The notes under the pieces were generated by a model. That model saw only the letters and a list, made by a program, of their open reading frames with translations, was not told where the DNA came from and made no database searches. Both the position numbers and the translations under genes were made by a program. Positions 14,005-26,902 of a stretch of DNA of 64,000 nucleotides are shown one piece after another; the stretch's first letter is position 1; every line of letters begins with the position of its first letter. Source of the DNA: Synchiropus splendidus (lineage: Eukaryota; Chordata; Actinopteri; Syngnathiformes; Callionymidae); assembly GCF_027744825.2 (NCBI RefSeq), contig NC_071342.1, positions 16,735,001-16,799,000 of the forward strand, in the 5' to 3' direction.

Positions 14005-14256
14005 TGGGCGCAAAAGTGGCACATACCCGTAACACAAGACTCGTATCCATGCGTCAGGTGGAAAACTTTTAGCCACTTGTATCTGTGCACTTAGAAAATG
14101 AAAGCGAAATTACTTTTCGTGTTTGTATGAATGTAAATCTTCTTTTTACACGCACGTGCCACGGGGTTTACGGATGCAAATGTACAGTTGCGCGTATGTG
14201 CCTCTGACGCATGGATACGAGTCTTGTGTTACGGGTATGTGCCACTTTTGCACCCA
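14005..14256. repeat. Inverted repeat, 53-bp arms (52/53 identical)
   Basis: Arm 14005-14057 is the reverse complement of 14204-14256 with one mismatch; the inner 47 bases are perfect (GACTCGTATCCATGCGTCAG at the loop-side end). The loop is 146 bases. Weaker pairing seems to continue outward for about 25 bases. No target duplication or known terminus is visible. It could be a foldback MITE or a local inverted duplication. Confidence 0.85.
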
Positions 14257-15065
14257 CTTTACCTTCATACACAAGCTCCTCAAACCAACCAGTCACTCAG
14301 TGGAAAAACCTTTTCCCGGCCCCCTAGTGGTTTGACATAACAACTTTCAAATTGGGTCAGGGAACTCGATGTGAAACACACTTTATAAAAAAAAAAAAAA
14401 AAAATCTAATACTTCCCATGTTCCACTCTCAGTCATAACAAAACCTTTTCAGTGTGTGTGTGAGACAGTGACAATACCGCGATTGGAGATCCTAGTTGTG
14501 AAATGACACACGCACAGAAGTGGCTTTTGCACATTAGCGTGTTATTTCCACTCAGCAGTATGCAATATAAAACTTCACGCCAGAGTAAAGAAGCTCCCCA
14601 AGTACACACTGCAGCTATCACCAGGCAGAGAACAAGTGCGCGAGACATCTGTATCATCTGTCTGTTGTTCACAGCATCCATAACACCAGCGGAGGGACAC
14701 AGCACATCACGCTGTCCGCTTTATAAAACACCTCAATCCGCAGCGACGGATATAAACTGTGTCACAGTAAACAAAGACGACCCATGAAGGTTAGCATCAC
14801 TCACTGACTTACAAGCCGATAAATGCTCTGTGCTGCACTTAACTGCCTCCTGACAACTGGACCGTGCCCTTTCCACTTGACCCTTTAATGACAATTCCGA
14901 GGTGATAAATAGCTATTATCACCTGCTTAAAAAGTTGCGGAACGTTCAGCAAACATGTTATTTAGATGCTTTGTAAAAGGACATCACTGGAATAAGTATA
15001 ACTGTTGGATTCAACAGCCTTTTCATTTACATATTACAATTCCCTGAAGAGGTTCAAGGCTAGAG

Positions 15066-15829
15066 TGGATGGATGGATAGATGGCCTAAATAGATGGATG
15101 GATAGATAGAAGAATGGATAGATGATAGAAAGATGGATGATGGATGGATGGATAGACGGACAGGCGGATGGATGGATGGATAGATGCTAGATAGATGGAT
15201 GATAGATAGCAGGATGCATAGAAAGATGGATGGATGGATAGACAGACGGACGGACGGATGGATGGATAGATTGATAGATAGATAGAAGGATGGATAGATG
15301 ATAGAAAGATGGATGATGGATGGATGGATAGACGGACTGACGGACGGACGGATGGATGGATAGATAGCTAGATGGATAGATCGCTACATAGATGGATGGA
15401 TAGATAGCAGGATGGATAGAAAGATGGATGATAGATAGATAGATGGGTGATAGAAGGATGAATACAACAAAGGATGGATAGAATGAAGGATAGATAGATC
15501 GATAGACAGACAGACAGATAGAAAGGTGGATGGATGGACAGACGGACGGAGGGACGGATGGATGGACGGATAGATCGCTAGATAGATGGATGGATGATAG
15601 TAGGATGGATAGAAAGATGGATGGATGGATGGATAGATGGGTGATAGATAGAAGGATGGATAGAATGAAGGATGGATAGAACGAAGGATAGACAGACAGA
15701 CAGATAGAAGGATGGATAGAATGAAGGATGGATAGAACGAAGGATAGACAGACAGACAGATAGAAGGGTGGATGGATGGATGGATGGATGGATGGATGGA
15801 TGGATGGATGGATGGATGGATGGATGGAT
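15066..15829 (+). repeat. GGAT/GATA tetranucleotide array (about 760 bp)
   Basis: Interrupted units of GGAT, GATA and GACG (reverse ATCC, TATC, CGTC) run through the segment, ending in a pure GGAT block from about 15774. Higher-order blocks of about 50-140 bases recur (for example GACAGACAGACAGATAGAAG at about 15686 and 15745). The minus-strand 236-codon frame (SIHPSIHPS repeats) is a by-product of the 4-base period. Confidence 0.93.
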
Positions 15830-16386
15830 ATTCTTTTCAGCTGTCTCTTCACCGAAAGTGACTTTGAGAAGACGTCTGCTTTGATATCATTTTCCAACAG
15901 GAGTGTGAGACGAAGCCTCTTGTGTGGTGGTGATGTTTATTCAAAAGGATTTGCCTGTTACTTAACTGTTATTAAAAATGATCTCACCAGACTTTTGCTG
16001 CACAAATGTTAGTATATGTAAAGGAGATCACAGCAGCTAACCATGAAATGTTGTGGCTGGGAATGTGGCTATTTACACGATCCAATATCCAATGATGTGC
16101 TCATGCCAAGCCGAGACCAGTTTAACAGTCAGTCGACCATGTACAGGCTGATTCGTCTCACACTGGCTTTTTAATTTGATATGTGAGCATAACCACAAAA
16201 TAAATGCTCGCTCGAGCAAGGCAGGTTGATAAATGTCAGCGCCTAATGGAGTCGCATGGAAATTAGAGGTCGCTGCGCCTGACGCAGGCCAATCATCTCA
16301 GATGACGGAAGAAGAGGCAAAGTCGCAGGAATCCACGGCTGGATTCAGATCGGCAGCTGGTTTGTCCAGAACACGTGTGGACCCAC

Positions 16387-16460
16387 CTTATCGGGATTCT
16401 CTTCGATCCACTTCTTGACTGTGTTCAAAGCGATGTCGGCAGCAGGTTCATTGGGGAAGC
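16387..16460 (-). CDS. macrod2: MACROD2 macro-domain exon (74 bp, GFPNEPAA)
   Basis: On the minus strand this exon supplies GC to finish a split glycine codon and then 24 full codons, starting FPNEPAADIALNTVKKW and ending in NPDK. The acceptor is a T19 run followed by CCAAG (AG at 16461-16462). The donor is AAG|GTGGGT (plus-strand acccac at 16381-16386). The sequence aligns without gaps to the MACROD2 segment after ISTGIYG, which in human, from memory, reads GFPNEPAAVIALNTIKEWL. MACROD1 has GYPCEAAA here, so the match discriminates between paralogues. This part forms the helix after the ADP-ribose-binding loop. Both flanking introns are long (14.5 kb upstream, over 16 kb downstream). The next expected exon, starting around V-D-R-I-I-F, was not found in the window. 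No stop or frameshift is present, so the exon looks functional. Confidence 0.9.
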
Positions 16461-16465
16461 CTTGG

Positions 16466-16484
16466 AAAAAAAAAAAAAAAAAAA
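16466..16484 (-). promoter_or_regulatory. T19 homopolymer acting as polypyrimidine tract
   Basis: On the minus strand 19 consecutive T residues sit just upstream of CCAAG, the acceptor of the 74-base MACROD2 exon. No other pyrimidine tract lies close to the acceptor, so this run must serve U2AF binding if the exon is spliced as inferred. A plausible branch point (TATTGAC) lies immediately upstream, near 16490-16498. Confidence 0.7.
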
Positions 16485-17448
16485 GTACAAGGTCAATACC
16501 AGTTGTATTAACCTGGCGATACAAGTCGAACTGGACAAACCAGTTAGTTCTGGACGTCTCTGCCAGACGGGCCGACTGTCTAATGAGCAGAACTAGACGC
16601 GAGTACGAATGAATGTGAGGCGCAGCGTGAGGCTTTAATGAGCGGGGCTGAGAGGCGACGCGGCTAAAGCGACCAATTGATCACAGCAACGGCGAGAGCC
16701 TTGTTAACGCCAGCAATCGATTCCAGACGCAATGTAATTTGATTACCTTTAAGGAAGAAAAATAATCTTGTGTATCATGATGATGTTGTGCCACGCACAA
16801 GTGCTTCAGTCGACACTAACACCCTGGTAATTGATGCTTCAGATGTCTTCGTTCTTACCTGAGGAGCTGTGCAATAGCAAGCGCTTGAACTGGTGACACT
16901 TCTCAATACGTACGTAAGATGAAGCTTTTTGCTTTGCTCTTATATGAATACCTTTTCAGCAAAGCTCATCCAAGACTCAATGTTTCTGAATCTGTTCTCA
17001 ATATCTCAAGCATTTACTTTATTTTCTGTCAAGTGTTTTGACAGGTGTTGGTTGGTCACTGTTGCCAGCTCGTTTGCCCCGCCCACTTTGACCTGTAGGC
17101 GGTGCTACGACTGAATCACCTCTTTCTGGCAATATGGAGTATGACCTCCACCTACCAGGTCTTCTAAATATCTGCCCGATTATCCGACACATCACGAGGG
17201 ATTTTCCAGTTTGAGTCTTTGATTTGTTGTGGCAGCCATCTTGAGGCATGGCTGTCGGCAGAAATTGCCGACAACTGATGATGTCTGACACATTTCTTTT
17301 TTGTCATATACAGTCAAAAAACGGCGGAACCCATCTGTTGCAGTTCACAGTTGATGTCTGCGCACTGTTGGGGTGTAATGTATGCCCAAAAGAGAAGCTG
17401 CTTCTGGCGACATCCACAGAAAAAACACAGTCAACAGTGCGTGTAACT

Positions 17449-17697
17449 GCAAGTAACATCCAACTTATGACCGGTTGGTCGAAACAGATCCCGATACTCC
17501 TGTAGTGGTAGATCGCTGTGTGAGAGTGAGATGCTGGGATACTGTGCTGCCGTAACTGTCGTAGGTGATGCTGGGCTGCTACGTGCTGCGGTGCCAGACA
17601 TTGGTTTAAAAAAATAAATAAATAAAAATAGCATCTACTGGCCGTGGTCGTAAGTACGGGTGGACGTAAGTTGAGTAGGTCGTAAGTCGGATGTTGC
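17449..17697 (-). mobile_element. Unclassified TIR element, copy A (inverted relative to copy B)
   Basis: The ends read CAAGTAACATCCAACTTATG and, from the right, AGCAACATCCGACTTACG. The interior shares long blocks with the reverse complement of 40611-40908, including CTGTAGTGGTAGATCGCTGT and the segment around GTGCTGCGGTGCCAGACATTG. It lacks roughly 65 bases present in copy B near its left end. Its right part carries three inverted copies of the decamer ACTTACGWCC. There is no coding capacity beyond a short frame shared by both copies. I cannot assign a superfamily, and no clear target duplication is visible. Confidence 0.68.
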
Positions 17698-19347
17698 TAG
17701 TACAGTAAGTACAGTTTATATTGCTCATGTTTACCTGTTCTGTGTCCTATATTGCTGTTAACGTTGCGATTCTGTTAGCACTATTATTTCCGTTTGAGTT
17801 CATCACACGCATTGAAAACAGTTGACGTCCTCACATGCTGTATCTAACAACGTAAATACTGGGAACATCCTTTGTCTTTGTTTGTGCACTCAACACAAAT
17901 CTTGTTGTTCATAGTTTTGCCTGGACGATAGTGATGTCCCGGAAAAGCAACACGGCATGAGCAAACTGCTAAATGTTTGTTGTTAAGTTTACATTTTTTG
18001 CGTATTATATCCAAAGCATCGACGCTTTTTTGACAGTAAACGTATCCGACGTCGCCGGTGGAAAATGCTCGACCGCTTGCTAAGTTGCGCTAACTGTATG
18101 AATAGCGCTGTACAAAAAAAGGTCAGAGATGAGGGCACTTGCAGTGTGAGTGGCAGGAAAGCAAAAAAAAAATATTTTCTAACAAACGACACACAGCTAC
18201 TCAAATTCCTGCATGTTTTCCGCTACACTTGGTTGGTGAGCCTCTTTGAAAAGACAGAGTCAATATTGCAGCAACTAAAAGTGACTCGTGCAAACAACCT
18301 GTAGATGCAGAATGTTATTGTTGGTGTTTTTTTTTTGAGTAAGTAACCCTGAAAATACTGGCAGAACCTTAACAGCCGATATCCCATGTCAGTTATTACA
18401 AAAGGAAAACACAGTGATCACTTCTTAAGACTATTGTGTCTTTGATATTGGTTGCAGCGAACACTGTCTCCCAGTAACGACAGAGGTCGAGACCTCAATT
18501 TCGACTCACATCAACTAGTACAAGGGCCGGGCCGCTGTTGTGGCCGGCTAGTTATTGGAAGGGTCACATTCTCAAATGTTTTCCTTTCTTCCCTTGGGTC
18601 ACAGCTATAGCTATAACATGTGACCTACGAAACAAGAGTACAAGTTCAGCAAAGACGTTTAGCTTTTGAGGTGAATGTTAAGAAGAAATGGAATCATCCA
18701 GATCCTCTTTCGACCCAACTGGCTGTCAAAACCTCCCCGATAGGAACACTTACGTACACTCCACTCCATGCTCCCTCCAATTTCTGGATTTCTCTAGTAG
18801 GTCTGCATCTGAACAGCGAGAAGCTGTGGAAATCTTTGACATGCTTCGAGAGGAGCCGGTAAGTCAGCGCTCCAGCTAGATTAGTTTGAAGACAGTTCAT
18901 TGTCTGTTTAATGTGTCTGGCCTTTAAAACCTGCCCCAGGAGCCGCGTGTTCAGCTCTTCACCTCGTCCGTCCTGGCAACACACTTAACCTTTTTAGCTA
19001 TATGACTTTATCTGGTCCTGTTTCCTGCAAGCGGTCCATGACCACACATCGCAGGGACGCCCACTCACATACCAAGTAGGTCTTAACAGCCCACAGACAT
19101 TTGGAGGGCGTAGTAAGTCGAAGAAAAAAAAAACAAAAACAGGAAAATAAACCTTAAATCCCGAAGCCATACAAGGCTACAACATGTATTGTTAATACAG
19201 TACAGTAAAATTCGCATTGATAATGCCACTTTATCAGTGGAGACAATGTCCATTCGAACCATGAAGTTAAATTTAACATTCATTTTACAAAATAAACATG
19301 AACATAAACCTGTCATTAATTCATCAAAATCAATCTCTTAAAAAAAA

Positions 19348-19370
19348 TATATATATATCTATATATATAT
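19348..19370. repeat. Short interrupted (TA)n
   Basis: Two TA blocks separated by one C. Confidence 0.85.
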
Positions 19371-19817
19371 CCTGCTCAGCTGCATAGTACTGCATAAACA
19401 GCAGAACTCGTATCAAATATTTATGTAAAAAAAATTTAAAAATAATAATAAACTTTATTTTTTTATCGATTTAAGTCCGGGGTAACGTGCGAGAGTTCAG
19501 TAGTATCCATTTCTACCTTTTCCTCTCAGCACCTTTTCCTGTGCGGAGCGCAGGCTAATCTGTCAGGCAGTCGCAGGAGCTGGCACGAGGCACGCCGATG
19601 GTGGGCCCTCCAGGGTCCCGGCACTGTTTGGCTCAGCTCTGTCCTATGCTGGGAATATGGCTGGCTCAGGGAGATTTGTCTTCGTGAGGTGCACTGATGG
19701 GATATGTGCCGTGCAGAGGTGCTGATGAGGACTCAGGTGGTGCAGTGTTATTTCTGCTGAAGGCTCCTACACTTCATCACCAGGAGAGAACATCATCTGG
19801 GTGGAGGAGTGTTTGCG

Positions 19818-19849
19818 AGTGTGTGAGTGTGTGTGTGTGTGTGTGTGTG
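19818..19849 (+). repeat. (GT)n microsatellite
   Basis: GT units with two GA interruptions at the start and a pure block of about 12 units. Confidence 0.92.
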
Positions 19850-20146
19850 GAAGAGAGGCAGAAAGGTAGTTTGCTGTTGATGCCTGCACAAAGGGCTGAA
19901 ATCAATAGTGGCTCGGTCAGTGGCTCGAAACAAATTCAACTGTATGACTGCAGAGTGCTGACTGCCGTCAGACAGGAGAGTGACCGACGCCTATATTATT
20001 AGGTATACAATATAGAAAACCGTAAATGGTCAGGCAACATGAGACAAGGATGGATTGGCGGAGCTGCCATTTTATGTTTTGTATTTTTGTATTTTTCATT
20101 CATTCATTTCCTTCCATGTGGCCTACACTGCACTTTGACATGACAT

Positions 20147-20149
<3 letters not shown>

Positions 20150-20209
<60 letters not shown>
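20150..20209. repeat. (TA)n microsatellite, 60 bp
   Basis: Pure TA, preceded by a short TGACATGACA repeat. Confidence 0.95.
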
Positions 20210-20211
<2 letters not shown>

Positions 20212-22860
20212 CAGATAGCAGAAGAATACATTGTCTTTCAATGCCTGTAGGCTGCCATTACATTTCAAGTATTTGAGGAGACAAGTTCTATTGTACTTGG
20301 GAATAAAAGGTCCAATACTATTTAAGTATTAGCCTGGATAATATATAGAAATTGATTTCACATGCACAAATTCTGCGATCCTCAGCAGGATAACCTTAGG
20401 TTCAAGGGAGAGAAGTGGAGCCATGGAAAACTCTGATGCAACCAAGAGACATCTGGTTGATCCTCCTTGATATCCAAAGCACCTTTTTGAAGGTGTGAAC
20501 AGGACCCAGGGTGACTTTTCAGGAGCCAGGTTTCAAATGATTTATTTCTGATCTCACCAGAAGGTCGAGAACACCTCAGCTCTTTGATGACGCTCAAAGC
20601 ACAAGGAGTTCATTTCGTAACGCAACTTCTAATCTTCTTCAAAGCTGATGCAAATGTACATCGCCAATTCGTAGTTGTTAAATTAAAACGCCATCTTTTT
20701 ATGATATTCAAAGTATTCAAATTAAAGTCTTTATATTTAGCATAAACTCTCCATCACACGACTGTAACCAACTGTGAAACCCCGAAAAAGAGTTGTGCCA
20801 ATGTCTGTGTCTTGACTATGTAACAGATCTAAATGAACTTAAGACACGTTTAAGACAGAATATAAAATTTAGGATTAAATTGGTGGAGTTCCTTTTGAAG
20901 AATTTTTACGCCATATTCTTCTTCACTTCCTGCTCTGGGTGTTTGCATGAGTTCCGGAACACTACTGCCACCCGCTGTCCGATTGTGCACATCAGAATTT
21001 GTCTGTTAAAAGTAATAATGATGCATGAAATGGCAAAAAGGTTGTTTATTTTTCTTGAAAATTGCGTCAAGTATTATAATTATACAGTTATTATTTGCTT
21101 AATTACTGCATAATATAGCACAGAAAAGTGATTTTATATCCTACACATTTCACAGATCAACTTGTATCAAGTCCATTTTCCAACTGTAATGTTTTCAAAC
21201 CAAGCATGAGTGGTGGTGCATGACGTACTCAAAGATTATGCGATATTCACAAACACCCAGTGAACAAGAATGAGCTGAGAATAACTGTGAACTTCGCCTT
21301 CGGTGCTGCAACTTTGCCAACTATTTTTTTGGCTTCATAAGTTAGTGTTCTAAAGAAACCTGTATGGCTGTGGTGGTTCCCACTGTGACATAAAAAGAGA
21401 AGTAGCTGACAGAGAGAGTTAAAGAGGCCACAGGCGATACATGCGTCTCTGGTATGATACATTTCCATACATTTTTGGAAGGAGTATGCAGAGCTATAAG
21501 TACTGTACAGACTGCAGACTGCACATTTTGCTGTTCCTTTGTGGCTTACATGGTGAGGGTCGTCCTCTATGGTAAGAACTCTGCTTATTCTCGAAAGGAA
21601 GTGTACAATCTCACATAGTACACAGTCCTGAGAACGTGGTTAGAGGAATATTTCCAAAGCTTTGGTGCATTTAAATGTATTATTTCAATGCGATTGGGAC
21701 TTTCATAAATGAGAAATAGTGTTGCATTCCACGCGAGTACCGAACTATATCAAGGAAGGATTTAGGGACGGAGCCACGAGTTTGACACAGGTTTTCTGAG
21801 GCAATGAAAACTGTGTTAACAGACTCGATCATCAAGCGCTAGAGAGAATAAGATGCTCGCGTCCCACTGTGTGGTCATTTGCTGAGGTAATAACAGTGAT
21901 GCAGAGGGTGGGGTGTTGGCGAGAGGGAAGAGCTGTCACCACATCATTGGCCCAGAGGAGAGGTGAGGCGAGGCGACCCAGGGTGGAGGACAGACTAGTG
22001 CCCTAGGACTCCAGACGCCAGAGTGTGGGTGTCAGATGGCCTGGAGCGCCGCTCCGCGCCAACACTGGGACGAGGTGAGGCTGTGACCATGACCGACTTT
22101 GTAGACCACAGAAGGAGACAGAGACAAAGAGGGATGGAAAGGTACTGTGAGGAAGAGGAGGAGGAAACTCTGCTCATATGGATATGTCCACTGTCCACGT
22201 CTTATGATGAGTATTCTTTTGAATTCTCCTCAAATTATTTTCTGCTATTTTCTATGTATACTACTGATATATAGTGACATGACTATATGCCATGTGAATA
22301 AGAGATGCACATGTGAAAACTGTTTCAGTGCTTTAAGTGTTTTCTACAATATTATTGTTGTAGAAATACATATATATCATAATACAAGTTAACTTCAGTG
22401 TCGCAACCATTGACACTTGACTTGATTTTTGACAGGCCAATGCCAAACCAGGACTACAGCAACATCCATGATGTATAGCGTGAAAAAAAGGTTTAACGTA
22501 TCTGACGTCACCGGTGGGAAAAAGCAAGTCCCTGAGCGAGAATGTGTTGCCCCTTCAACCTAACAACTGTTTGGGCTGCGGTTAGTAGCAGCAACTCCAG
22601 CCAAGTGTTTACTTGGATAATCCTTGGAATCCAGCCACACTGGAGGGCTTCCGAGCGTTTTTAAGGTCATGCTTCACCATCTCGAAAGGACAGAAGTCAT
22701 GACTTTGACCCTCCAACTAGCCAATCAGAAGTGGACTTGCTTGTGTAGTGTTGGTGTTCATTGTTCCGCTGCAGAACCCAAGATATCTTCAGCTTGAGGT
22801 AATTTTGCCTCTGACTTGTTTGGTAGACAGAAGGAGTCATGGTACCATTCACCACAGCAA

Positions 22861-23470
22861 GTGCTTCTCCCTTCAGGGGTCTCCACAGCGGATCATCTTC
22901 CTCCATCTCACACTGTCCTCTGCTTCCTCTTCTCTCAAACCTACAAACCTCATGTCCTCCTTCACCACCTCCATCAATCTCCTCTTTGGCCTTCCTCTCC
23001 ACCTCCTGCCTGGCAGTTCCAACCTCAACATCTTCCTACCAATGTACTGGCTCTCTCTCCTCTGTACATGACCAAACCATCTCCATCTAGCCTCTCTGAC
23101 TTGGTCTCCTAAACACCTGAGCACATGTGCTGTCCCTCTGATCCTATCCATCCTGCTCACTCCCAGAGAGAAGCTCAGCATCTTCATCTCTGCTACCTCC
23201 TGCTCTGCCTCCTGTCTTTTCCTCAGTGCCACTGTTTCCAAACCATACAACATTGATGGCCTCACCACCCTTTTGGACACTTTCCCTTTCATCCTTGCCG
23301 ACACCCTTTAGTCACACGTCACTTTTCTCCAATGATTCCATCCTGCCTGCACCTGCTTCTTCACCTCTTTCTCACACCCTCCATCACCCTGGACAGTACT
23401 TGAAATCCCCCACCTACTTTATCTCTACATCCTATAACTCCACCTGTCCACTTGGGTGGACTTTATTTGA
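22861..23470 (-). mobile_element. 5'-truncated RTE-type LINE, 3' end with C-terminal ORF2 frame
   Basis: The minus strand carries the end of a non-LTR retrotransposon ORF2. An open frame of 143 codons at 22873-23304 contains LYGLETVALRKRQEAE, RWFGHVQRRES, PGRRWRGRPKRR and a terminal MIRCGDP, the thumb/C-terminal part after the reverse transcriptase as found in fish RTE (Expander-like) elements. The 3' tail has the typical GCTGTGGAGACCCCTGAAGG region. Upstream homology continues to about 23470 but is out of frame or interrupted, so the copy is dead. The reverse transcriptase core and endonuclease are absent. Confidence 0.8.
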
Positions 23471-26400
23471 CTATTGAGATGAAGTGAAAATGTTTTTGTA
23501 CCAACAAGACAGGCCTTATGAGCATCTTGTCACACTGACTTTAGAAGGCTTTAGAATTTATTTTCTCATTAGTTCCTGGATTTCTTTGGATCTCAGCAAG
23601 TAGTCCAGCTTTTGAGGATGCTTTGGTCTACTTCAATTTGTTTAGCACAACCTATTCACGTGGTTTCTGAATTAAAAAATTAAAAAAACAGAAGGGATGG
23701 TCATCAGACCTTGGTGTGGCGAGAGCCATAGGTTGGATGAACCACAGGAAAGTTGAGCTTCAACAAAAGGGCAAACCATTTCTTGCACAGGGACTTCATG
23801 ACAAATTCATTTACATGAAAACTACATTTTGAATTAAACTTTTTTTTTTTTTTTTTTAACACCGCAGTGTCATTCAGCGTAGTGAACACTAAAATACCAT
23901 GCTGACCAACGCTAAGCTCCCTGTGGTGTTGGAAGAATAGAAAAGTTTCCCAGGTCATTGCTGGCAAGCAGCAGCAAAACCATCACAGAGAAAGATAAGG
24001 TGCCACGACTGACTCCTGCCTTGCTAATCCCAGACAGGGCTGAGAAGCGCTGGCACAATGCTGGCGGGAGAAAAAGAAAAATCTTAGCTACTTGACATCT
24101 TTGATCTCCAGCACGGCAGCGTGGACATCGCGGCGGAGTTTGGGTAGATTACATCCACATATCTCCTACAGCTACCAGACGGCGCTAACACTCCTTGTCA
24201 ACATTCCAAAGATCCATCACAGAGACAGATGAGCTTCAGGTGGAGGGTGAGCAGTGAACAGGGATATATTGGTCCCCAGAAGTGCAGCGAGCGATGCCAT
24301 GACGTGGCCCTGCGACGGCAATGATGGAGTGATAAATACGAAAATGTCTTGGCACCCGTCAAATAATTGTTAACTTAAGTCGACTTTATGAACGTGCCCT
24401 TGCTTTTGCACCATGCTAACAAGCCCTCTGGTATAAATGCTCTTCCACCAAAGCTAAGACTAAACCCTGGAATCTTGCCTTCAGTGAAATACCACAAGAA
24501 GGAAAAGAGGAAGGTGTGGGAGGAAAAAAAAAATGAACCTCTAAGTTGAGGTACTTGGACTCTTGGCACTGATCTTGAGAGACATTGAGAAGTGTCATCC
24601 TCCGAGGCGATAAAGCTTTTACACTCTGGTCACGTGGTTGTGATAGATGTGTTAACGGGAGCAGTACTTCATAACCTCCATCATGCTAGGTGACCCCGTG
24701 GCCCACAGTGGGCACCAGTTTGTTTATGGGTGGTACCTCCGACACACAAAAATCCTGTTGTGGCTAATGGGTCGGACTGAGGGATTGGACTGTCAGCACG
24801 CTCTGAGCCCTCATTTTTCTTCCCAACCGTCTAGGATACCCTCTGTACACCCGAGCTACACCCAACCTCCCTGCTCTGCCATCATCTGTCAATGGTGACT
24901 GACTTTCCTGGAACATGGAGGCGGGAGAGAGTGCGTCAATTAGCATTAGCTCGCCTGACAAATTTGTTTTCCACAACAAAGGCCGCAGATAGCTTGTTCT
25001 GGATTCCTCCGTGTCACGTCGGGAGTGAGATACACTGAATACAACTAAGAAATGGGTCAAACACATTTGCGTAATGCGCCGCCTTTATATAGATAAAACA
25101 AATGTGATCATAAATTCATGCTATGATGTGAAAGTTGACCTTAAAGTATCTCTCAGTGGGACAACTAAACACGAGTTTCACTTTACAACCATTATAGAAT
25201 CATGTTTATTTATTTCCTTTACAATAAACATGTTGATGTGCATCCAAGCTTTGTACTGGGTTTATTTAATAGGTTGAAGTTGGATACTCAAACTACAAAA
25301 TCTACAACATGCCATACTTCTATCTAGAGATTAGTGGCTGCACTGCGGCAGACAGCTTTAATGATCGGAAAGTTTAATTCTCACAGGTGAGAAATTCCAT
25401 TAAATGAGTGATAATGTGAGGCGTATGACTAAAAAAAAATGAAGTCTTGATTTGTGTGAATATTATTCCGACTCATCTGATAAATAGAGCTGATATTAAT
25501 GAGACACCTTCAGGTGTCAAAACAGAGAAATGCGTCTTCAAAAAGAGTGTCTGCTCTGCTGATCGTGATTAATCTGGGATAAAAAAAAAAAAACAAAGTC
25601 AAAGAGGAAACAATTGATCGAGGTAGTTCTGTCATCGCTCAAATGAAAAGTCCACTATATGAAAGGATGGAAGTCAAGGGAGAAAATCTGAATCCAGGAT
25701 TATAATGTGAGCCATTCTAAGGGCGATGGGCTCTTGTCTTACAAAACACTGAGCTACACTTTCTTCTGCAAAGAGAGAATAAATATGTGTATAGAACCAG
25801 GTGAGTCAGGATATACAGCGGAAGGCGGGACATGTGAAAGCCTAACGCGTCAACATGCGACGCTGATGGCTGCCTTCGGCGTCACTATTGGACGCAAAAG
25901 TCATATCCCCAGCATCAATATATCACACCATGGGAGTGAGGAGGGGGCGATACTGGTCACACTTTAGATGAGGAAATATATATTACCATAAATAAACTAC
26001 TTCTTTGAATGTGAACTAGAAGCATATTAGCCAGAAATGAATCATTGTAAAGTACTTACTACTGTGTTGTTTTGCCTGACTACATTCTATCCAGGAACAT
26101 CACCAAAAGTTCACTCTGAACATTATAATTACTTATTATTGATAGTAAATAAGCAAGTAATTTCTTAACAGTCAATGTATTCTGAAGTGTTTATCGGACG
26201 ATGCACAGATATCACCAGAATAGAGTAGATCATTTTGTTTCTTTTAAAATTTAGTGAGGGCAGCTTGTATTCATGTGCCCTTAATAAGCTGGAGTTTACG
26301 GCACTTTAAACACACAAAATGGCGGGGTTGCCTCAGTGCATCCTCTATTTAGTAATATGAAACCTTCAAAACCGCCCTGAATCCAAACCATATCCTCCGT

Positions 26401-26878
26401 CACTCCTCGGACGACGCCCACGTAAATATGTTTATCACGTGTTGGCTAAACATAGGCCTGGCATTCATCCGTGCGCAACAGTAAAGGTTATTTTAAGGTT
26501 AAAAAAAATGTCAAAATGTCTGACAGGAGCACGCGCCCTCTGTCAGAACACGGCAGTTCTCGGAGGACACAGGAAGCCTTTTGCAGTGAGCAACATCTCG
26601 GCAATACGCTGAGCTTTCTTCCTCCACGATGTGCCCTCGGAGTGGAGATCTTCAGTCTTAACCAGCTGTATTGTTCAGTGGAGATGCAGTTATGGGGAGC
26701 ACTAAGCTGTTTATTTATTGAACAGGCTTTAATTCCTCCCTGCACGCTGGGCTCCGCGCAGCCTTTGATGTAAGGGTTGCTCGTGCAGTGGTATGACGGA
26801 CTCCCACTGGCGCTGGGGCACACAGTGAACAGTAATAAGCAGTGTCCTAGTCAGCAGTGTAAATTACAAACACTGACA

Positions 26879-26902
26879 CCCCCTCCCTCCCTCCCTCCCC
26901 CC
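26879..26902 (+). repeat. (CCCT)n short tandem repeat
   Basis: Five CCCT units followed by a C run. Confidence 0.85.

Larger units (their letters stand above)
1..16386 (-). other. macrod2: Partial downstream intron of MACROD2 (at least 16.4 kb)
   Basis: This follows the donor AAG|GTGGGT of the 74-base exon and runs off the window. I looked for the next conserved macro-domain segment (VDRIIFCVFLE-like) in minus-strand reading and did not find it, so the intron probably continues past position 1. Identified contents are the TA array at 1.4 kb, an L2 tail at 4.65 kb, hAT termini at 6.7-8.3 and 10.1 kb, RTE fragments at 12.1-12.5 kb, an inverted repeat at 14.0 kb and the GGAT array at 15.1-15.8 kb. 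The stretches 1.5-4.6, 4.8-6.7, 8.3-10.0, 10.2-12.0, 12.5-14.0 and 14.3-15.0 kb show nothing I can assign. Confidence 0.72.

Noticed and set aside
15066..15829. GGAT array as the tail of a Rex1 LINE
   Set aside because: Rex1 tails often end in GGAT repeats, but no Rex1 coding or AAGCGG sequence flanks the array.
15187..15897. 236-codon minus-strand frame of SIHPS repeats
   Set aside because: It is produced by the GGAT/GATA array; the codon pattern follows the 4-base period and there is no gene context.
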